A stretch of DNA of 64,000 nucleotides from Calonectria ilicicola (GCA_020809705.1 CP085827.1:3224001-3288000); one strand, 5' to 3'. Counted from the first letter of the stretch, positions 1 to 12,363 are shown. Numbers and translations are program-made. The notes: generated from the sequence alone by a model not told the origin.

Positions 1-1852
1 GTGGAGCTGTGAATGACATCCACCCGATCGACGAAGTAAGAACTCTATTACAGTTGACCCCAGTTGCATTTCCGCGGAGTTGTGGTTGGTGTGTGAGCGT
101 TTTGCACAAAAGGTATATATTCCTGACAACAGGCCTACGCCACTCACCCTGCATCCTGCATTGGGGATCAATCTATCAGCCCTGGGTGTTCTCAGGTAAC
201 CTAAATCCTGGGCTAGACTATTTCATTATTGCTGAGCCATGAACATGATTTGGTACAATATTACTCTAGCTATTGTGTAGCTTTCCCGCAGCCGAAAGTC
301 TCCATTATCCAGTTCCTCAAGTTGAAGCTTCCAGGTGGGGTGTGCCCTGTATTGCGGTTACCTTCCCCTCTACCCTTATCCGTCAAGCCTCTTCATATTT
401 TCTAGGATGGCTGTATTGTCTGAAACTAGTGCGGAGCAGTCACTCCGGCTGGCTATGCTTTCGCCACATTGATTCACTTAGTGATCGTTAGAGGGTCACG
501 CAGGGGCAATTGAGAGTATCCTAAAATGGAGAGATATGAATGTCGCAGTCCTCAATACTACACCGCCTTCTCATCATAAAAATACTAATACACGTAATCA
601 AGAGCCACTTGCATCATTTTGTGCAAAAGCCATCTTGAGTTGTTGTCGGGTCTTATCTGTGTTCCGTAGCCTCATTACTTTTTTCAACATTGTCTCAAGC
701 CAATCACCATCGGTTATCGTAGGCTACATGTCGATAGTGGCATCACTTAGATAAGACATGATGGATTGTACTCCGTAATGTCTCTGATTTCACACTGTAT
801 GATCCTGCTTCCCCGCATCCCGCAAAATGGTGATGCTCACTCATCCTTTGCTCAAACGCGCCATAGATTAACAGCATAGCCTAGCTGTAGAGCATAAATA
901 GTTCGGTTGTTTAGTTTTATTGTAATAAATTTCTGATGAGACCAAGATGCAATAGCCTCCCTGCCAAAAATCCACGTATGATGACCAGATTGGGTTGTAA
1001 TCCTCAATTGGCATGCTGGGTGGGAAATCCGCCCTACAAAGTACACATTATAGCTCCGAAACATATCTTATCAGGTAGAGAAGACTACAAGATAACTGTT
1101 TCTCAATGACGCTCTTACTATCCAATTAAAACTTTTCCTTTCTTCCGACAGGATGTGACAGATCCTTTTCAGGCGAGAGGCACAGAAACGTCGGGGCATA
1201 GTAAGACACGGCTTGTTCACTTTGACATCCCTGTCTGGCCCCATGACCATCAGCCTCTGTGATGGAAGAAAAAGAGAAATCTCTTCACTTTCTCGTTCAA
1301 CTAGACCAACTCTTGGCAGCGAGTCGCTAGTCATTACTAGCAAAATAGAAAGACGGATGATCTGCAATAGCAAATGAGGGACAGCTTGGGGCCTATCACC
1401 TGTCATGTCCAATAAGCCAGCTATTCCAACATGGGCAAAGCACGGGCTCGGAACCCACTTGAAGCCCTGATGCCGCTAGGGATATGGCCACTTCCCCGTG
1501 GGGAGCTGAGAGCGAAATCCAAGATTTGTCTCGTTGGATTTATCAGTGGCGTCTCGCTCAATGCGCGATGAAACCCATGCCCTGTAGCATGTCCACGGAT
1601 TCCACGGGTCGCAGCCATTTAACTAGTGGCCCATGCCACGCATCCGAACGCGTGTTCAAGGAAGCGAGCACCACCGCAGCCGAAGTTGCATGCGGTTCCT
1701 AGGCTCAATTTATGAGCGGTGACATCGAAAAATGGTCACGACAGGCCAGCTTCACCCCTGTTCAATCCCCTTGAGGTTTATTTGGCAATTCGAACGACAG
1801 GCGGGCCCTCACCTTGCACAAGCCTAGTGATTCTCCACCGCCATGCAACACC
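1..1852. other. AT-rich intergenic, no gene supported
   Basis: Open frames here are short, overlap on both strands and give no recognisable protein. The composition is AT-rich with no clear repeat. It may hold the start of a gene or a decayed element that I cannot identify. The last part is the promoter of the receptor gene that starts at 1853. Confidence 0.5.
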
Positions 1853-3187
1853 ATGGCCGACTATACCCCCAACATCTGTGCTGCCGTCGCTATAACGTTC
1901 CCATCCGCCACTATTGCACTGGCACTAAGACTTGTCGCTCGTAAAATCACACCAGCTGGATATTCCTATGACGACCTTTTCGCCGTTATCGCCTATGTAT
2001 GTTCTTGTCCCGACCACCTTTTCTGATGATGACTGATCACCAATGTCCAGCTTGGCTCCGTCGCTTACACTGCTGTCGCATTAATCTGTATGGATGTCTT
2101 CTATCGACTGCCGAATCCTTTTTACCCCAAGTCTCTCTGACCCCATGATCTAGGGCTGGAACATTATGGCCTGGGCCGACCGATCGCTGATGGCCCAAAG
2201 GGCTTGACTATTCCCCAAAGGCTCGAGAGATCCTGGTTGCTGCTATGGCTTGGGAGCGAAACCTACTCGTTCGCTATTGCCTTTTCTAAATTTGCAATCC
2301 TGGCTTTCTACTGGCGTCTCTTCCGGTATACCGGAATCCGCATCCCAATCCAGATTCTCTCTGTCTTCACAGTTTGCTGGTTTATCTTGCGACTGTTGAT
2401 TGTGAATCTGCAATGCATACCAATACAGGCACTTTGGGATAAATCGATCAAGGATGCCCAGTGCAGTATTCATGAGGCTACCTTCTTTTTCTCTACAGTA
2501 CTCTCTCACGTTTTGATTGACGTTGCCATACTTGTGCTTCCCGTAATCGAGGTCAGGAAGCTCCCCCTTCCGAAGGGTCAAAAGATTGCTGTTATTGCCC
2601 TTTTTATGTTTGGGGCTGTGTATGGCTGTCCTTTTCCTTTAAATGAATTTAGCTAACCTCCATTAGAGTTTGCCTGATCTCTATCTTTGTTCTTTATTCG
2701 TCTTGGACGTTCAGCTCTCAGTCAGAAGAGCTAACGCTGGAGATGGGTATCCATGTCTCTTTGGCTTTGGCTGAAGCCAACCTTTCTATAATCTCAGGTG
2801 TGTGGAGATTCTCAGCAGCAGCATGGCTTTGTTAGATATCTGACTCGTGCTCCAGCGTCGCTTCCAATGCTTCGACCTGTTTTTAGGAGAATCATACCTA
2901 GATCGTTCCTGACTTCAAACGATGATGAGCAAGCGACTCGATCGACTCCCTACTTCATCAGAAACATGAAATTGGTTCCTCTCAAAAAGTATAGAGTTCA
3001 TGCGCTTGATGGAACGAGCTCGACACGGCCAATGACCGACTTTGAAGCTGACTTGCCATACCTCCAAACCCATGGGATTAGCCTCAGCAATGACACACAA
3101 ACTGCCGTCTCTAATGTCCAAAAGAAGAGCGCAGAAGGAATAACCCATGGACCAGATAGGATAAAAGCCGATGTAGAAATTAAATAA
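1853..3187 (+). CDS. PTH11-like seven-transmembrane receptor (fungal rhodopsin domain)
   Basis: Five exons (1853-1996, 2051-2087, 2154-2619, 2667-2797, 2856-3187) join in frame to 369 aa. Seen: successive hydrophobic helices from residue about 8 to 250, the motif LEHYGLGR after helix 2, the stretch FSKFAILAFYWRLFR, and the block LTLEMG...NLSIISASLPMLRPVF, followed by a polar cytoplasmic tail of about 90 residues. This order is typical of the large fungal rhodopsin-domain family that includes Magnaporthe Pth11, plasma-membrane receptors sensing surfaces or small molecules. No N-terminal CFEM cysteine domain is present, so it is the short form. The ATG at 1853 is used because the frame upstream has no other ATG. 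It sits 385 bp before the flavin monooxygenase on the same strand. The ligand cannot be inferred. Confidence 0.85.
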
Positions 3188-3572
3188 TGCATGAGACGAG
3201 ACCACGAATTTCCCGAGACATCATCTTTCATAGTGGGGAATGCAAAGTGAGGCTAGCCTCGATGAGGAACATGGCATGGTGAGTCTTCAATGCAATCAGA
3301 CAACGTGCGTGCTGCAGGATGAGTGGAGATCCATATCACCCAAGCGCTTGCGGAGGTGGAGGTGGAGGTGGAGCTCCGCAATGCCGCCATGTCAACACCA
3401 TCTCGAGGAACATGAGCGCGATTCAGAGTAACAAAAGCAATTTTAGCATCTTGAAAGACCATAAATATAATCAACATCTGAACGAAGCAACATATCTAGA
3501 AAAGTCCCTTGTCGATTCTCACTTTTCATGCCAGTCACTCTATTCTAAGCAAGCAAATCTTGAAAAATCAAA
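3188..3572 (+). promoter_or_regulatory. Promoter region of the flavin monooxygenase
   Basis: This 385-bp gap contains a direct repeat of GGAGGT units at about 3354-3370 running into the near-palindrome GTGGAGCTCCGC at 3368-3379, about 190 bp before the monooxygenase ATG. The same 12-mer recurs near the transporter and the C2H2 regulator downstream, which suggests an operator. Confidence 0.55.
3368..3379. promoter_or_regulatory. Operator-like near-palindrome GTGGAGCTCCGC
   Basis: One base from the perfect palindrome GTGGAGCTCCAC at 8265. It is preceded directly by repeated GGAGGT half sites. Binding by the C2H2 regulator at 8821 is an inference. Confidence 0.5.
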
Positions 3573-5595
3573 ATGGGCTCTCTCGGCGGCGCTTTCAACG
3601 ATGTGCAGCCCTCTAGTGGCTACGAGATTCTTGAAAAGCCCAGTCGCTCGGGTAGAAAGCTTCGCATCATCTGTCTCGGTGCTGGTGCCAGCGCTCTGAA
3701 CTTTGCTCATGAAGTCAACACCAGTTCACTTGACCTAGAGCTTGTTTGTTACGAGAAGAACCCCTCCATTGGAGGCACTTGGTATGAGAATAGGTATCCT
3801 GGCTGCGGATGCGATATCCCTTCAGTCAATTACCAATTTTCGTGGGCACCATCATCAGAATGGTCATCTTAGTACGTGGCTTCTAACCCATGGCCACAAA
3901 ACCACTGTCGCAGCTAACAGACCAACAGCTATTCTGGTGCACCAGAAATTCTACAATACTTCAAGGACGTTGCAGAGAAGTATGATTTGAATAAATTCAT
4001 TAACCTCAACCATACAGTTGTCGGTGCATTCTGGGACGAAGAAGAGCAGATGTGGACAGTCCGAGTGCAGAAAGGCGATGACCCTAGTCAAGTTTTTGAA
4101 GATAAGGCCAATCTTTTCATCAACGCCAGTGGAGTTCTCAAGTAAGCCAAGGAATCCAATATTAGAAAAGGTTTCTTTATGGGGCTAATTTTTAATCACC
4201 AGCAAGTGGAAGTGGCCCAATATCAAGGGTCGCGAAACCTTTGAGGGCAAGATGCTCCATAGCGCCAACTGGGATGACAGCATACCCCTCGAGGGCAAGA
4301 GGGTGGGTGTCATCGGTGGTGGCTCTTCAGCCGTTCAGATTGTGCCCAATATCCAACCCAGTCAGTCTTTCATATTTATAATCTGTATGTTTGAGACAAG
4401 CTGACCTTTTCCCAGTTGTTGGAGATATGAAGTGTTTCATTCGAAGTGCAGCCTGGATCACGGGAAGTTTTGGGCAGCGATTTGCGGGAAAGAACGGGTC
4501 TAATTTCAAATGTTTGTGCTCAATGCTATTAAATCTTCCACCATGATTTACTAATTAATCGACAGACAACGACACCCAAAGGGAAATCCTCCGATCTGAT
4601 CCAGAGAAGTACCTTGCCTATAGAAAGAAGATTGAGTCTGAACTCAATTCACGATTCCGCTTCATCCTCAATGGCTCAAAGGAACAGCAAGAGGCCAGAG
4701 CAGCCGCAGAGAAGGATATGAGAGCAAAGCTTGCCTCCCGACCAGAAATTGCTGACCTCATTGTCCCCAAAAATTTCGCAGTCGGATGCCGTCGCCCAAC
4801 GCCAGGTAATGGATACCTTGAGGCGCTCTGTGCTGATAACGTCTCCGTCGTGTCTTCCAACATTGTCGAATTTACTCCTAAGGGAATCAGGACTGAAGAC
4901 GGCACAGAGCACGAATTTGATGTCATTGTGTGCGCGACTGGCTTCGATGTAAGCTGGCGACCTCAGTATCCCACAATCGGTCGCAACGGCGTCAGCCTCT
5001 CCAAATACTGGGCTGATGTTCCAAACACCTACTTATCACTTGGAGTTGCCAACTTCCCTAATTATATCAGTGAGTAAAGATTTCCTCTCGGGAGTCGATA
5101 TCCTTTTGCTCACACTTTGCAGTTTTCAACGGCCCATTCGGACCCTACGGCCACGGTAGCTTCCTGCCCATCACCGAGACAGTTGCTCGCTACGTCATGC
5201 AGCTGCTCACCAAAATGTCGGAAGAAGAAGTTGCGTCATTCGCACCCAAGGAACAAGCAGTAGCAGATTTTGCGGAGCATCGGAGAAAATTCTTGCCCCG
5301 CACTGCCTGGACCTCGCCATGCCGATCATGGTTCAAGCAGGGCACAATTGATGGAGAGCCGATGATGTGGCCTGGCTCAAGAATCCAATTCTTTGAGACC
5401 GTCAAAACCCCAAGATGGGAAGATTTCGATTTCAAGTACACTACTTCTAATCGGTTTGGATATTTCGGAAATGGATTTGCGGCCAGGGAGGGGGATGGAA
5501 GAGATTTGACATGGTATCTTGGATTGATGAATGGCAGCGAACTGCAGCCATCCCTTGATGATGAAGAATTTGAGGCTTTTTTTATGAATAAATAA
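3573..5595 (+). CDS. Baeyer-Villiger-type FAD/NADPH monooxygenase
   Basis: Six exons (3573-3871, 3929-4141, 4203-4360, 4416-4511, 4566-5069, 5123-5595) give 580 aa, a normal length for the family. Seen: the FAD-binding Rossmann motif GAGASA at residues 36-41; GGTWYENRYPGCGCDIPS at about 67-84; the Baeyer-Villiger fingerprint F-x-G-x3-H-x3-W at 184-194 (FEGKMLHSANW, intact H190 and W194); and a second, NADPH-binding glycine motif GVIGGGSSA at 206-214. Such enzymes insert oxygen into ketones to form esters or lactones in catabolism, detoxification or secondary metabolism. The fingerprint separates it from plain N-hydroxylating FMOs. The neighbouring transporter and regulator, with the shared palindrome, suggest an inducible uptake and oxidation module. 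The substrate is unknown. The 5' end is MGSLGGAFND. Confidence 0.92.
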
Positions 5596-6196
5596 ATATA
5601 GCGCTTCTAGATAGTTTGAGTTTGTCGATTTTCTTTCTGCAATATAAAGTTAACTTCACCCTTGTGTTAACCACAACCCAAATCAAAAAGTTTTTTACTA
5701 ATACAAAGCGGGAGGAGTCAAGTACTATTACCGAATACGGTATGCTCTATTACTAGCTGCAGTGCTTTGCTGATGCATACTTTTTCTTTTTCTTTTTTCT
5801 TTCATATATTTCTTCATCTCCTTCAAATACAAATAGTGGGCTCTAAAACTACAAAGGTAGCAGATGCAATTTCATCTGGCCATGATTTTCCCGACTAACG
5901 AGCAAACAACATGAATTTTCTTTTTTAATTTATTTATTAGATTTATGTCTTCCTCTGGCAAGGGTTGTGCTGAACGGGAAAGGGAACCAAGAAAAGATGA
6001 ATCCACACAAATCGTCGACCCCTTCAGTCCAAGTTAAACAAGCGTTATGGGCCAAAAGTATTAATGATTTTGACTAATCTGTTTATATATATCTAGCTAA
6101 ATACACAAATTATGTGCAAATTCGGAGACAATTTATCTCAGAAATATACCAAGAACCTTACGCAGCTTGTTCTTTCGGTCATCGAATCGAAGTGCC
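5596..6196. other. Convergent intergenic region, 3' ends only
   Basis: Lies between the convergent stops of the monooxygenase and the transporter. It is AT-rich with T- and A-runs, as expected of 3' untranslated sequence. No gene or clear repeat is visible. Confidence 0.6.
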
Positions 6197-7848
6197 TCAA
6201 AGGATATAACGGAAGTTAGGTTGCTCAAAGTCCGTCAGATCAAGAAATTCAGTGCCCGTAGTGACCGTTTGCGGTTCTTCGGCACTCTTCTTGTCACGCC
6301 TTTTATTCTCAAGGACATTCACAACACGGATGGCTACAATAGTCAAGGCAGCGCACCCATACATGACTGCAACCATCATCTTTCCATGATAATACTCTGG
6401 CGCCTCATTGGAACGGAAAGTTTGTGGTCCGATCCAGTTTCCAGCAGCATAAGCCAAAATTTGCATACCATTCACCGTAGCCTTCTTTGTGTAGCCAAGG
6501 GTGTTGTTCGAGATCATAACCATGATGAGACACCATGAAGATCCTGCAGCTCCGATAAAATAGTAGCCAACTAGAAGGGCTGCCTTTGCGTGAAGAGGGA
6601 TAAGAATCATCATGATTCCACCAATCATGGGGATCAAAATCGCGATGAAGGCGAAGCTAGAGCGATCCAAAAACTTGTCCGACAAGTATGTGAAGACTAG
6701 CTTGCAAAAGATGTCCACAACACCGGTGGGCATATTCAAGAGCAAAGAAAGACGGTCGCTGAATCCAAAGGACTTGATTACGATGGACCCAAAGGAAGTA
6801 ATTCCACCGTTGGGAATATTCATCAACAGCGAGAAGAGAACATATAGGTAAGTTCTTGGGTCGCGGAAAGCCTCAAAAAACTGAGCCCACTTCCATTTTC
6901 TGCTTCCAATACCCTTTTCAAGATCAGTAAAATTTCTCACTTCTTGGATTTCAGTATAGACATACCTGAAAGTTGCCACGAATTCGCTCAATGGCAATTA
7001 ATTTCTCACGTCTGTTGAGGAACTTCGCATTTGTTTGGTTGTCCGGCATGTAGAACCAGCAGTACACACCAGTAATCACAGTGGGCACGCCGAGGACAAG
7101 GTAAAGGACTCTCCAAGTGGCAAGGGCCGAATGCTGTACCCCAGACAGTCCGTATGCAATAGGTCCAATGGTGAGAAGTGCCAGACCATTGCAACTCAGC
7201 CAGAAGCCCACCCGCTTGCCTTGCTCGTTCTGCTTATACCAGGCTGAAGTCAAAATGATAAAGGCGGGTGTTACTGTGGCTTCCAGGGCTCCGAGGAAAA
7301 AGCGGACACTCAAGAGTCCGGCAAAATTCATGGCAAAGACGTGGCAAGTAAGGACGAAGCCCCAGAGGACAATATTTGCGGATGTGTATTTGCCGAGTGG
7401 TAGCGCTCTCAGAAGGTAGGTTGTGGGGAATCTAACAAGAACAAGGTCAGTTTAATGTGCAACGAGATTTGGGTGGCGCAGCTTACTCCCAGAGAATGTA
7501 GCCAGCGTAGAAGATACTCGAGTACCAACTGTATTGTTGGCTATTTGGATCCAGCTTGGTATCTTCTCGAATCCCCATCAGTGAGGCATAATTGAGGGAA
7601 GTCTTGTCGGCAAACTGCAGCGCGTAAATCCAGCATAGCAAGGGCATCAATGCCCAGTCGATCTTTCTCAAGACAGATTTTTCTTCCTCTGGAGTGAATT
7701 CGATCTCTTCTCCCCCAATGAATTCCAAGGCGGGATCTGCATCTGTCACAGTCGGTTTTTCAACCACAGTACCGTCCTCAACATCAGTCATGGTTCGAAT
7801 AACATCAGCTCCGAGGGTCCCATCCGGGTCGCCCTTGCTAGAAGCCAT
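6197..7848 (-). CDS. MFS transporter, Dal5 (allantoate permease/anion:cation symporter) family
   Basis: Three exons on the minus strand (7487-7848, 6966-7431, 6197-6913) give 514 aa. Seen: a polar acidic N-terminus (residues 1-65), then about 12 hydrophobic helices; the family signature FADKTSLNYASLMG in helix 1; RFFLGALEATVTPAF in helix 4; and the central loop ending ERIRGNFQ|GIGSRKWKW, where removal of the 52-nt intron at 6914-6965 restores the conserved reading. Dal5 relatives import carboxylate-like nutrients such as allantoate, nicotinate, pantothenate or biotin across the plasma membrane by proton symport. It is divergent from the C2H2 regulator across a 972-bp promoter holding the perfect operator-like palindrome. 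Cotransport of the monooxygenase substrate is an inference. Confidence 0.9.
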
Positions 7849-8264
7849 ATTCCCTACCAATGAGAGTTAAAAAAGTTGGGCTGAAGCGGGTAAGAAAGAT
7901 GAGGCAGTGGATTGATTGACATCTGGGGGGTGGTAGAAAAAGCAAATGAATAATGACCTGACAGCAGTGACTTTAAATAAAATCCAATGCACCTTGGCAT
8001 CTACACCAGATACATCAAGTCTAGGGTCAGCCACGAGGGGCCAATCGTCTATCAGGCGGTATCTGGGGGTGGAGGCGTGATAACTCGATTGCGGAGTCTG
8101 CTGGATCCAAAGTCTGGGGAAGCAGGGGCGGTGGCGACCAGTCAGGTAGCTAAGCGCATATCCGGACAGAGATAGCATAGATACGAGGAGGCTCCGAACC
8201 CTTGATGCAGACCTTGTTAGTGCTGGCGAGTCAGGGTAATGCTGGCATCTGGAGTGAGGAGGTA

Positions 8265-8276
8265 GTGGAGCTCCAC
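8265..8276. promoter_or_regulatory. Perfect palindrome GTGGAGCTCCAC
   Basis: A twelve-base perfect dyad in the middle of the divergent promoter. It has one-mismatch copies at 3368-3379 and 11312-11323. Such a dyad suits a dimeric regulator. Confidence 0.6.
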
Positions 8277-8287
8277 ATGAATGAAAA

Positions 8288-8308
8288 GTGTGGCCACCAC
8301 CTCCACAC
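8288..8308. promoter_or_regulatory. Inverted repeat GTGTGG-N9-CCACAC
   Basis: Contains the half sites GTGGCCAC and CCTCCAC. A related 16-mer, GTGTGGCCACCTCCAC, lies at 11805-11820. The site is 12 bp from the perfect palindrome, so the two may form one composite operator. Confidence 0.4.
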
Positions 8309-8820
8309 ACTAGCCAACCCCCCTTCGATTAGCACTTCGCTGTAGCGGTCACGCGTCCATGGGTAGAGAAAGGGCCAACTGGCGGTTCCGGTGCCTCGGA
8401 TACCTCTAAGGAAATGACTCGTTTGGACTGAAGTCGATGCGCAGCCCAGATCACTTTGTCTCTCGACAATTGTTTGAGTCTGAACATGGGTAGCATAGAA
8501 TCAAAGGCTTTTTTGAGAAGCAAAACTGGATTGCAAAGTTTGATAAAATCTGAAATCTACCAACTCCATATAAATTCACCATGTTATACTGTTCCCGGAT
8601 GTGAGGATATACAAACTTACAAGGCCATGTGTGACAGCTCCAGGGGTTAGCGTGCTGGGCTATAACTTACCAATGGGCTTCCCTCAGCAACCAAGTGTGG
8701 ATGACTCAGCAGCGCTGGGCGAGTTCTTGTCCTTCAGGGCTGCCACCCTGCAACTGCAACAAATGGGAATTGAACTGGAATGTATGATAACTAAATATTT
8801 TATTCAAGGGAACGTTCAGC

Positions 8821-11167
8821 ATGGATCGACCTTTTGCATGCCCGGCATGCTCTCAAAAGTTTACAAGAAATGTAGGTGCAGGCTCTTGACCCAGATTACC
8901 CCTCTTCCGCGTGCTAGGTCGCTTATCGTCTGTCGACTGTAATGCAGGAAAACCTGGAAAGGCATAAACGCTCGAGTGAGGCCCCTAGTCTTTGGCCAAT
9001 ACACGCTGTGCCGTCGGCTAAAACAGCTTAGAACACCAAGAGGATGCTCGCAATCAGTTTGAGTGCGGCCGATGCCCCGCTCGATTTTCTAGGAGAGACG
9101 TATGCAAACGCCATGCAAAGAGTTGCCGAGGGCAGAACAATGGCCGTCGATCAAGTTTAAATAACTCCAATGACGAGTCACAATTACCAGATATATCCGG
9201 AACTGACGACATAATCTCATTCAACTCCCTCTCGCTGATACCCCTTGAAGCATCCCCGTCCGGCACCACTTGGTCAGGGCAAACATCAAGCACCACGTAT
9301 GTGCTTTCCACCTAGAATCCGAAGAGACTTATATCCTAAGCAGAGCACTAACTAAAATAATTTTCAAGCCCGGTGCAAGTTGGATCCCACACTCACATTG
9401 CCGCATATTTTGACCATTTTCACCCATCCTTTCCAACACTGCATCATCCAACATTTATAAACGCGGATGAACAAGGGCATCCAACCGCTCTCAGGTCTAT
9501 AATTATTGCCATTGGCAGTCTCTACACCGCCCAAGTGCTCCCAGAAGATGAAAAGGAAGCATGCCTGCAAGAAAGTCAGGCTCTCTGGAATTCAGGGTGC
9601 ACGGAATTAGAGGGACTTGTACGTTCACACCCATTCACCGCGTCTTCAAATTCTTCAGTGTGTAAGCTAATTCATCACACACAACAATCAGTCTTCTTTC
9701 GAGTGCACCAGTCCTTCTGGGACCTGGGTCATGCAAGCCTGGCTATTGCATGTCGTATATGGCGCTTTCATGGGGGATAGTAGCATGTACACCAAAGCAA
9801 AAACCATGCTGCGCGTGCTTATTAATGTAAGAATACCACACCACCACAATGGTTGCAGATGGTTCTTAGCTTTATTCTTCCGCTTCCCATACTTACATAT
9901 ATTCCAGAATTCTCAAGATCTTGGCCTGCTTCGTCAGGCTGTCGCGATATCCAACTCCCAATCCTGGGTCCAAGTTTGTAGCGATGACTCGATCCGAAAT
10001 AATGACCAGCTGCTACACGAGCAGTGGATATCATACGTAAACGAGGAGTCGACAAAGCTCGCCATGCACGCATTGCTGTTCCTGGACTATCATATCTTGT
10101 ATCCTTGCAATATTCGGTCTCTAACTTCGGCGATCGATTTTGACTGGGAGCTGCCCTATTCCAGCGAACTATGGGATGCGAAAGATGCGGAAACCTGGCT
10201 GCAAATAGTTACCAAAGAGTCTCGAATTCTCAGCCTTCTCGAGCCTAATGACTCATTAGGGTTACCTCGCCTCACGATAAATCTTACCTTGGCGACACAA
10301 TCCCTCATGTCAGACTGTCCGAGCTCGTTGGTCGCTGCAGCATTAACTGCGTCACCAATCGCGACTTTATTCGTAATTACCAACATTGATTTGCTAATCC
10401 GAGATATGACACGGTCATATTATCAGCTGCCCCCAAATTTGGAAGACCCATCGGCCTTTCACATCTTTACCCAATCCCAAAATCGCCTATTCAATGCTGC
10501 TTTGCGCAACATTTCTAATTTTGTGATGGAGAAAGATTCTTCATGGGTATACGATGAACCGATATGGAACACTGTGAAGCACATGCTGCTTGCGCTCAGA
10601 ATCTCATTGTACAAGCCAGATGACCTATTGATAGGCGGCGTTGTCGACAGCAGCATCGTTGGTGCCCTAACAACCGCCATTCATCTGACCTTGGGGCGCT
10701 ATACTGAATCAAGAAGATCGATTCAATCAATGCTGCGGCAGAATTCAGGCGATGATGCCGTCCTTATGATACTGGAAGATGCTGTAGATGCCCTCCATGC
10801 CATATGCAGTCTCAGCCCCCAGGACACACTGACAGAAGCGCCATGGGATACTATTGCATCTCACCGCATTCTTCTTGCCGTATGGCGCTCGCTCCGGTGG
10901 GCTGCGGGCGAAATGCGCAGAAGAATGGCTGAGGGACGACAAGGACACCGCCGATTCGACACGCCAACGGTGATATACAATGCCATCATGGAAGTCATTG
11001 TACAGCATGACCCGCAGCAGACTCAGAATTGGGATTGGAGAGAAGCCGTAGTCACAGAGACAAAGTTTACCGATACAGTGTTGGAGTTTTGGAAAAGGAG
11101 GAGCGTGTGGGCGATTGGGCCAAGCATGGTGACAGTGCTAAATGAGATTCTGGCTTCTGGCATGTAA
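8821..11167 (+). CDS. C2H2 transcription factor with fungal-specific transcription factor domain
   Basis: Six exons (8821-8871, 8948-8975, 9032-9296, 9369-9618, 9692-9826, 9908-11167) give 662 aa. Seen: finger 1, CPACSQKFTRN|ENLERHKRSK|H, is split over three exons; the acceptor after cttag at 9031 is chosen because it supplies the second histidine. Finger 2 is CGRCPARFSRRDVCKRHAKSC. After a Ser/Asn-rich linker, a long helical region begins AYFDHFHPSFPTLHHPTF and includes WVMQAWLLHVVYGAFMG, typical of Fungal_trans domains in C2H2 regulators. The 81-nt intron at 9827-9907 is a multiple of three without a stop, so its retention would add 27 residues. It probably controls the adjacent divergent transporter and the monooxygenase; the shared palindrome supports this but does not prove it. 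Confidence 0.9.
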
Positions 11168-11311
11168 ATTTAAAAATCTGTAATTGTAAAATTATATTTT
11201 TTTTTAATAATTTTAAATGAGATCTAAGGTTTCACCTGATGCATTTATGTATGATGGGCGGCCAGGACCTTATCAGATATCACTCCATCATGCGCCCCAT
11301 GCGTTGTGGAG

Positions 11312-11323
11312 GTGGAGCTCCGC
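11312..11323. promoter_or_regulatory. Operator-like near-palindrome GTGGAGCTCCGC
   Basis: Same 12-mer as at 3368-3379, again preceded by a GTGGAG half site (from 11305). It lies 145 bp after the regulator stop and about 1 kb before the next gene. Confidence 0.5.
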
Positions 11324-11804
11324 CATTATTCAACAGCTGTAGCCATTTCGATTTCGACTTTTAGTGCATTTAAATTAGCTAAACTGGTAAGTCTTGCTTT
11401 AAATATTTATTGACCTTCATATGCACTAAAAAAGGAGAAGAGGAACTCAATATCACTGCCTTGGGCCCAAATTAATTGATAAATCCCAATCATACATCAA
11501 AACCTTACACATCAGTTCAAGCTTAGTTCATTCAGACTCAAGCAAGTGATTTTTAAATGTTCCGTGTAATAATATTAAATATTATAGAATAACTCTGTCT
11601 CAAACCCGTCTAATTTATAATCATTACATGGTGTTATTGATAAAGAATAGCTGAAAATGAATGTTAAATGCCAACTCAAGGGTTACTGTAAATACGTACT
11701 TCGTGCAGTTATGTCATCATTAAACAAACCTTTCAGCCCGCCTATTTATTATCTAAAAATATTTCTTCCAAGAACAACTTCAATCCTAAAGTCAAATAGA
11801 TCCG

Positions 11805-11820
11805 GTGTGGCCACCTCCAC
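11805..11820. promoter_or_regulatory. GTGTGGCCACCTCCAC, related to the site at 8288
   Basis: Shares GTGTGGCCAC and CCTCCAC with the inverted repeat at 8288-8308. It lies about 540 bp upstream of the gene at 12364. Function is inferred only from recurrence. Confidence 0.35.
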
Positions 11821-12363
11821 GGTAAGTTTTCCTTTTACGGAGGCAGTCCTACGTGGCGGTTCTTCTTGCAATACGTCCAACGCTATGACAGCAACCTTCA
11901 GGGCGTTTACCAGAAGATTACTCCAAGCACTTTGAATCCAGTCGTTTCATCAATACTCACCGTTTTCGCCAGTGCAGCCCAGCGTTGCAATCAATATACG
12001 TCTCTCACTCCAAACTTTGGCCGCGACCTACTCATCAGCCAACCAGAGTGCCTCGTACAACCATAACATCAACAATTGGTGGGATTTCACCGTTAGGCAT
12101 TCACGTCAGCACTACTGCATACTACCAATTAAATAGACTTGTTATATTGTCTGCCTCGTGTTTGCCTAGTTCACAAGGCATCTTGAGCGTGCTGTATCTG
12201 TATCTGCACAAGGCGGAATTTGCCTTGCACGATGACCCATGCAACAGCCAATGTCCGGCCCATAAATAACAAACCGATTCTCCTTCCCAGTGCTTAAAAT
12301 TATCATCGTTTTTCTTACCTACCCGGTGACATATTTTTGTAAATAAACTACGATCTACCGGCC

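Larger units (their letters stand above)
7849..8820. promoter_or_regulatory. Shared divergent promoter of transporter and C2H2 regulator
   Basis: A 972-bp gap between two outward start codons. It carries the perfect 12-bp palindrome at 8265-8276 and a second inverted repeat GTGTGG...CCACAC at 8288-8308. No open frame here looks like a gene. Confidence 0.65.
11168..12363. other. AT-rich intergenic with operator-like sites
   Basis: A 1.2-kb stretch without a convincing gene. It contains GTGGAGCTCCGC at 11312-11323 and GTGTGGCCACCTCCAC at 11805-11820, both related to the sites in the transporter/regulator promoter. Either the regulator's 3' side or the gene starting at 12364 could be the target. 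Confidence 0.5.

Noticed and set aside
1071..1412. 113-codon minus-strand frame
   Set aside because: Atypical composition, no motif, start codon uncertain; looks like chance in noncoding DNA.
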